Made by a program: the position numbers and the translations under genes
Shown: one piece after another, positions 60,701 through 64,000 of the stretch
How the letters are laid out: each line of letters starts with the position of its first letter
Position numbering within the stretch: position 1 is the stretch's first letter
NCBI RefSeq assembly: GCF_003148825.1
Contig: NZ_QGGZ01000001.1
Span: 620,001 to 684,000 of the forward strand
DNA length: 64,000 nucleotides
Direction: 5' to 3'
Origin: Streptomyces sp. CG 926
GTDB lineage: Bacteria; Actinomycetota; Actinomycetes; Streptomycetales; Streptomycetaceae
The notes under the pieces: model-generated
The model's database searches: none
Seen by the model: only the letters and a program-made list of their open reading frames with translations
Told to the model about the DNA's origin: nothing

Positions 60701-61352
60701 GGGTGGCGCCGGGGCCGGTTCCGGTCAGTTGCCAGGTGCGCACGTCCCGGAAGACCCCGCTGCGGGTCAGGACGCGGCGGAGCTCGTCCACGTGGTCCGC
60801 CCAGAGCAGCATGGAGTGGTGGGTGTCGACGACCAGGGCCAGGTCCAGCCAGCGGCTCTCGGCGGGGCGCAGGACCGGGGTCGTCACCATCCGCTCGATG
60901 CTGCGTTCCACGGTGAGCTGCTCGTCCAGTTCCTCTCCGGGGCCGCCGATGGAGCGGCGGCCCACGGGCCGCAGGGAGCGCATCAGGGCGAGCGGGTCGT
61001 CGAGGGAGGCGGCGCGGGGCAGTCGCAGCGGGGAGCCCCGGCGTTCCATGGCGTCGTCGGCGGGTTTCCCGGCGGGGTCGCGCCGGGCGGCCGGGAAGAG
61101 CTGGACGGCCGGCTCGCCGCCGGCCGGGGCGACCAGCGCGGGGGCCGGGCCGGGCTCGGGTACAGGGGGGTCGGCCGGTGGTGGTCGCCCGCCCGGTGGG
61201 TCGGCGCCGGGCTCCTCGGGCGGGTGGGCCCCGGCGGGGTCCACCCGGGCCGCCAGCCACAGGATGTCGGCGATCTCCTCCGCCCCGATGCCGGTGCTCG
61301 GGACGCTGCCGTCGGCGCCGTCGGCGAGGGCCGCGAGCAGCTTCTCGATCAC
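57762..61352 (-). CDS. SAV_2336-type conflict protein: degenerate vWA, protease-dead trypsin-like domain, pentapeptide repeats
   Basis: A 1196-residue multidomain protein. The N-terminus (MIEKLLAALAD... with a GTG start) and the region to about 165 match the SAV_2336 N-terminal type. A vWA-like Rossmann region follows (about 167-290): the MIDAS position is DTHHS (176-180), lacking the middle Ser, with a later LVLSDT. A trypsin-like domain (about 538-705) keeps the fold (VGTLLTPRLVLTVGD, then FRGGPVSVDGALVGVVH) but the catalytic His and Ser positions are not conserved. A Cys/His cluster (C914, C924, C935, H938) leads into pentapeptide repeats (about 955-1160, many AxFxx-type units such as ASFTRAVFDSRAAFVG). 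It overlaps the MoxR gene by GTGA, and is the likely effector or sensor. Confidence 0.82.
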   Translation of the reverse strand: MIEKLLAALADGADGSVPSTGIGAEEIADILWLAARVDPAGAHPPEEPGADPPGGRPPPADPPVPEPGPAPALVAPAGGEPAVQLFPAARRDPAGKPADDAMERRGSPLRLPRAASLDDPLALMRSLRPVGRRSIGGPGEELDEQLTVERSIERMVTTPVLRPAESRWLDLALVVDTHHSMLLWADHVDELRRVLTRSGVFRDVRTWQLTGTGPGATPMVTRGHGGPPRNPLELADPAGRRLILVLSDTVAGGWREAPMRSMLRHWCAHNAVAVLNVLPERLWTRGAVRPVPFAVRADRPAAATRSWQRVPAARRARAGRRRTAGSPVVPVVPLVPVVGVASGSLARLVRVVSGDGRWRRLACLRLDGEPAAASAPEDPAPAGGRSALDVLERFRASASPTAQQLAAHLAAVPLTLPVMTLVRRSLLRDSEHGHLAEVALGGLFEPWEDERDAAEVEFEFLPGVREALLGSQLRGDVAAVRELVRRRVWEFMSRNRSTGPDFSATRVTTGREGVRRVAEGALPFAARPPGEPGLADRVVRVRHDAMPEPQEVGTLLTPRLVLTVGDAQPAPGAVAWVRPADREIPCRVVWSDDAAPRMLLLQADEDLVDPAVRAEPLPWLTAADHHRVDRLRIDGRTDQGDPLALTGEAAPHDGGRNGELVRLSGEPEGWTHFRGGPVSVDGALVGVVHTVWRNRMVFLLADALLEQPGFRAALEGSGRDEADTDTGVCLAVRPGDDGLIPIGSSPVAETRDMLVELVSRAGVGGRSVGGQGEEPLLLVVDAPGAHAKAGRLLSVLRAVALGYGGRWMEGMPPSLAVAVGIGTRETGRLVRDPAVLDRLGRTAVPGTIVLAVSHRLHRDLDGLFGFPVRVDLERVGRDDGGWVCGGPESAAELLGQVLMDADPLLDAAVDWPTCGAEVAGSAACGGVRLPGYGRCLAHLEAQEERAYLAALRPGAPLDLRGTTFAHGLLPRLLTALEPRTSGPVRLGPAAFDRARFVDGWNRVDVEFTDRASFTRAVFDSRAAFVGATFGGPVSFDGAVFQDGGAFDRSRFHGASGFRRTVFRGPAACTNAVFLGEVSFARAVLEDAADLSAMHVTGAADFSGTVFRGRVRLSGTRFVSPVSFASATWERELTSSDTTFEQPADFRNALFGGGAHFQGVRFKSDPEPPLPGWPQHWSAEERPYGGRDLRLIVRGDT

Positions 61353-62494
61353 GCCGTGGGCCCGGTCAGGTGCTGCATGACGGTGGCGAGGAAGCGTTCG
61401 CGGTCGGCGGGCGCGGACCAGGCACCTGCGAGGCGGAGTTGGATGGCGTTGAGGAGCTGGTCGGTGGCCAGGTCGCCGTCCTCGCCGCGTTCGAGGAAAG
61501 CCTGGACGAGGTCCTGGTACTCCTCGCCGGAGTCGATGTCGACACCGAGCCGGCGGCGCACGATGCGGGCGAGCTTGTCCGGCCCGGGCGGCTCGAGGTG
61601 GAGGCGGACGCAGCGGCGCAGGAAGGCGGGCGGGAAGTCCCGTTCGCCGTTGCTGGTGAGGACGACGATGGGGAAGTAGCGGCACTGGACGCGGCCCTGG
61701 GTGATCCGTACGACCGCGTCGGGGTCGTCGTCGGTGCCGATGGCGACGGTGGGGTCCTCCTGGGCGAGGCGGGCGAGTTCGGGGATGAGGAAGCCGCCGT
61801 CCTCGAAGACGGTGAGGAGGTCGCCGGGGAGGTCGATGTCGCTCTTGTCGATCTCGTCGACGAGCAGCACGCGGGGGCGGTCCTGCGGGAGCAGGGCGGT
61901 GCCGAGGGGGCCGAGGCGCAGATAGCGGGAGATCGACGGCGCGGAGGGGACGCCCTGCGGGTACGTGGCCGCGGGATCGGCCGAGGACGCGGCGCCGGGC
62001 GCGGACACGGGCGCGGACACGGGCTCGGTCCCGACCGCGGTCCCGGCCGCCGTGGCCGCGGGATGTGCGCCCGGCGTGCGCAGCTGCTCCAGCCCGGCCT
62101 CCTGGAGGCGGCCGATCGCGTCGTACAGGTAGAGCCCGTCCCGCAGCACGGTCCGGCTGGTGATCGGCCAGTGCAGTACGGGCCCCAGGTTCAGGTCGGA
62201 GGCGATGCTGTAGGCGAGCGTGGACTTGCCGACGCCCGGTTTCCCGGTGACGAGCAGCGGCCTGCGCAGGTGCAGGGCCGTGTTGACCACGTCCTTCTCC
62301 GGTTCGTCGGGTACGTAGCCCTCGCCGCGCCGCCAGGTCCGCTCCCAGGCCGCGCCCGCGCACCCGGGCGGCGCGTATCCGGGGTCGGGGGCGCCCGTGA
62401 AGTCCCTCCAGGGTGGGGGGAATCCGGCCTCCAGGCGGGCACGCCGGTCCGTGCCCTCGCCGGTCCCGTGGTACAGCCACCAGTCCTTCACCAC
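61349..62494 (-). CDS. MoxR-type AAA+ ATPase of the VMAP/SAV_2336 system
   Basis: A 381-residue AAA+ ATPase. Walker A is TGKPGVGKST, Walker B LLVDEIDKSD, sensor 1 LTSNGERDFPPAFLRR (with the Arg finger). An unusual Ala/Thr/Pro/Ser-rich insertion of about 45 residues lies between the two Walker motifs (AGTEPVSAPVSAPGAASSAD-type sequence). The GTG at 62494 has GGAGG at a good distance; an ATG at 62509 would add five residues. It lies 46 nt after the VMAP-like gene and overlaps the effector gene. It should power the system by NTP-dependent remodelling. Confidence 0.85.
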   Translation of the reverse strand: MVKDWWLYHGTGEGTDRRARLEAGFPPPWRDFTGAPDPGYAPPGCAGAAWERTWRRGEGYVPDEPEKDVVNTALHLRRPLLVTGKPGVGKSTLAYSIASDLNLGPVLHWPITSRTVLRDGLYLYDAIGRLQEAGLEQLRTPGAHPAATAAGTAVGTEPVSAPVSAPGAASSADPAATYPQGVPSAPSISRYLRLGPLGTALLPQDRPRVLLVDEIDKSDIDLPGDLLTVFEDGGFLIPELARLAQEDPTVAIGTDDDPDAVVRITQGRVQCRYFPIVVLTSNGERDFPPAFLRRCVRLHLEPPGPDKLARIVRRRLGVDIDSGEEYQDLVQAFLERGEDGDLATDQLLNAIQLRLAGAWSAPADRERFLATVMQHLTGPTA

Positions 62495-62540
62495 TGCCTC
62501 TGCCTCCATCTTCGGTTCCGCCGTCGGTCGGTGGTCGGGG

Positions 62541-64000
62541 TCAGGCCAGGGACCGGAGGCCCGGGATGTCGTCGGGATCGTCCCACAGGAGCACCAACCG
62601 GTCTGCCCCTGCGGGGGGTTGGTGAGCGTGTGCGGCTCCCCCGGCGGCGCGTGCGGCTCCCGCCGCGGCGCCGGCGGCCGCCCGGCGCACCTCCCGCACG
62701 CGCGCGGGCAGGGCCAGAACGTCCAACGCGCCGGGGTCGGGGCGACCGTCCGGCCCGGCCGGAGCCAGCAGGTCGAGGAGGGCGGGCGCGGGCGGTCCGC
62801 CGCCGCGCGCCCATACGGCGACCGGGAGCCCGCCTTCGAGCACGGCTTCCAGCAGCCCGGCATGCGGGGTGGCCGTGGTGTGCGCGAGGACGCAGGCGGG
62901 CGGCGGCTGCGCGGCCAGTTCCATGCCGAGCGCGTCGGTGACCTCGTCGTCCGTGACGACCCGGACTGCGTCGGGGTGCCGGCCGCCCTGGGCGTGCAGC
63001 CAGCGCCAGGTGCCGTGCCACTCGGCGCGGGTGTCCGCCCGTTCCTGGGGGCAGCGCACCACCACCTGGTGGAGCAGGCCGAGGGCGCGGCGCCGGCCGG
63101 CCGGGCCGCGGGGCACCGGCCACTGGTCGAAGTCGGCGTCGAGCAGTTCGTACGGCACATGGAACTCGATGCGGTCCACCGCGGTGTAGGCCTGCCGCCC
63201 GGTCCCGCCGTCGCTCGCGGGCGCGCCGCCGATGAGGGCGAGTTGGCGTACGAGTTCCTCGCGTACCTGCTCCAGTGCGACCGGCGCTCCTTCCGACTCC
63301 CATATGTGTCGCATCCGTTCACCCCGGAGCCACATCCGCGCCAGGAATCCGGTCTCCCCTCCCGGTGGCGTCTCCAGCCGGACGTGCACGACCGTACGCC
63401 GGGCGGGCGGCGGGGGTGGGGGCAGCACCGGTAGGGCGAGGCGCTCGCGGGTGGCGCGCACCCAGTCCCCGAGCCGGTCCGCCCATGGCGCGTCGTCCCC
63501 GGCGGCGGCCCGGTCCGCGAGGAACCGTACGAAGGGCACGGCCAGCGGCATCCCGCCACGACCGCCTTGGCGCTCGTCGAGGTCCTGGACCACCTCCAGC
63601 AGGTTGTCCCCCGGCAGGCCGCCGTGCGCCGGGGTGGTGCAGCCGGCCGCCTTGAACGCCCAGGCGTAGGCCTCGTGGGCGCAGCGGGGCAGCTCGCGGC
63701 CCTCGAAGAGCTCGCCGAGGCCGTCCCAGGCCGCCTGGTCGAGCTTGGCGGCCCGGGACAGCGCGGCCCGGGACAGCTCGTCGTCGAGGAAGGAACAGGC
63801 GTCCCAGTCCCGGTCGACGATGAACTGCGGCAGCTGCCAGCCCTCGCCGCGCTCGCGCAGCTCCTGGAAGGTGCGGTGGATGCTGAGGGCGGCGCCGGGC
63901 AGCCCGCTGACGCTCTCCCGTACGGACCGCCCGCCCAGTTCGCCGAGCAGGGCCTCGGTGAACCGGCCGGCGCCGCGCTCGGCGTCGTTCTGCGCGACCT
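62541..64000 (-). CDS. VMAP-like (vWA-MoxR-associated) protein, 5' part beyond the window
   Basis: The frame is open to the right edge (485 codons in the window), so the N-terminal part of the gene is missing here. A start at 63593 would be an artefact, because coding-like sequence continues upstream without a stop (e.g. QLPQFIVDRDWDACSFLDD and DNLLEVVQDLDERQGG). The C-terminal region resembles VMAP-C: HVRLETPPGG, WLRGERMRHIW, IEFHVPYELLDADFDQWPV and QVVVRCPQERA. VMAP proteins are the mediators of vWA-MoxR conflict systems and often carry an N-terminal effector-associated domain, which cannot be seen here. The linker after the core is Ala-rich. Confidence 0.8.
   Translation of the reverse strand, partial: VAQNDAERGAGRFTEALLGELGGRSVRESVSGLPGAALSIHRTFQELRERGEGWQLPQFIVDRDWDACSFLDDELSRAALSRAAKLDQAAWDGLGELFEGRELPRCAHEAYAWAFKAAGCTTPAHGGLPGDNLLEVVQDLDERQGGRGGMPLAVPFVRFLADRAAAGDDAPWADRLGDWVRATRERLALPVLPPPPPPARRTVVHVRLETPPGGETGFLARMWLRGERMRHIWESEGAPVALEQVREELVRQLALIGGAPASDGGTGRQAYTAVDRIEFHVPYELLDADFDQWPVPRGPAGRRRALGLLHQVVVRCPQERADTRAEWHGTWRWLHAQGGRHPDAVRVVTDDEVTDALGMELAAQPPPACVLAHTTATPHAGLLEAVLEGGLPVAVWARGGGPPAPALLDLLAPAGPDGRPDPGALDVLALPARVREVRRAAAGAAAGAARAAGGAAHAHQPPAGADRLVLLWDDPDDIPGLRSLA

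Noticed and set aside
63559-63593. GTG at 63593 considered as the true start of the VMAP-like gene
   Set aside because: The frame continues upstream to the window edge with coding-like sequence and no stop, so the start lies outside the window.

Overview
The window looks like a chromosomal segment of a Streptomyces or close actinomycete. It is very GC-rich, uses many GTG and TTG starts, packs genes with ATGA/GTGA overlaps, and carries families typical of that genus (group 1h [NiFe]-hydrogenase, DUF5947/DUF6084-type proteins, SAV_2336-type and VMAP-type conflict proteins, a SWIM/SNF2 pair). No rRNA, tRNA, CRISPR array, insertion sequence or phage gene was seen.

Region 1 (about 0.2-17.7 kb, all minus strand) is a complete uptake [NiFe]-hydrogenase locus. 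Read in the direction of transcription it is hypX, small subunit, large subunit, a NifU-like protein, three conserved proteins (DUF5947-like, DUF6084-like, one unnamed), the maturation endopeptidase, a 34-aa micro-protein, then hypA-B-F-C-D-E, followed by a small membrane protein and a histidine kinase/response regulator pair. The subunits have the hallmarks of the high-affinity, oxygen-tolerant group 1h enzymes that oxidise atmospheric H2: no Tat signal, an Asp in place of one proximal-cluster Cys, and an L2 motif ending in His with a 23-residue cleavable tail. HypX would supply the active-site CO ligand in air.

Region 2 (17.9-24.1 kb) holds miscellaneous genes: a small iron-permease-like membrane protein, two unknown proteins, an alpha/beta hydrolase, a secreted or anchored beta-propeller-like protein coupled to an MFS exporter, and a family 2 glycosyltransferase.

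Region 3 (24.4-37.8 kb, mostly plus, and 44.2-53.8 kb, minus) is a surface or exo-polysaccharide locus in two converging halves. It encodes sugar-nucleotide enzymes (Gfo/Idh dehydrogenase, epimerase, two DegT aminotransferases, two left-handed beta-helix acyltransferases, a UDP-GlcNAc 2-epimerase and a UDP-sugar 6-dehydrogenase), at least four glycosyltransferases, a flippase, three Wzz-like co-polymerase domains (one fused to a polymerase/ligase), and large secreted proteins. Together the enzymes could make a di-N-acetylated aminouronic acid such as ManNAc3NAcA.

Region 4 (37.9-44.2 kb) lies between the two halves. It is a four-gene coupled operon: a MoxR AAA+ ATPase, a small bpX5-like protein, a propeller-like protein with a possible degenerate vWA region, and a bpX6-like membrane protein. 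It matches the MoxR-vWA-beta-propeller (bpX) ternary conflict systems known from comparative genomics and follows the polysaccharide genes on the same strand with a 73-nt gap.

Region 5 (53.9-64.0 kb) carries a SWIM-domain protein and SNF2 helicase pair, a voltage-gated cation channel with an unusual Asp-rich selectivity filter, and a second NTP-dependent conflict operon: VMAP-like protein (cut by the right edge), MoxR-type ATPase, and a 1196-aa SAV_2336-type protein joining a degenerate vWA region, a trypsin-like fold without its catalytic triad, a Cys/His cluster and pentapeptide repeats. Two different MoxR-type conflict systems around one surface-polysaccharide locus are the most unusual feature of the window.
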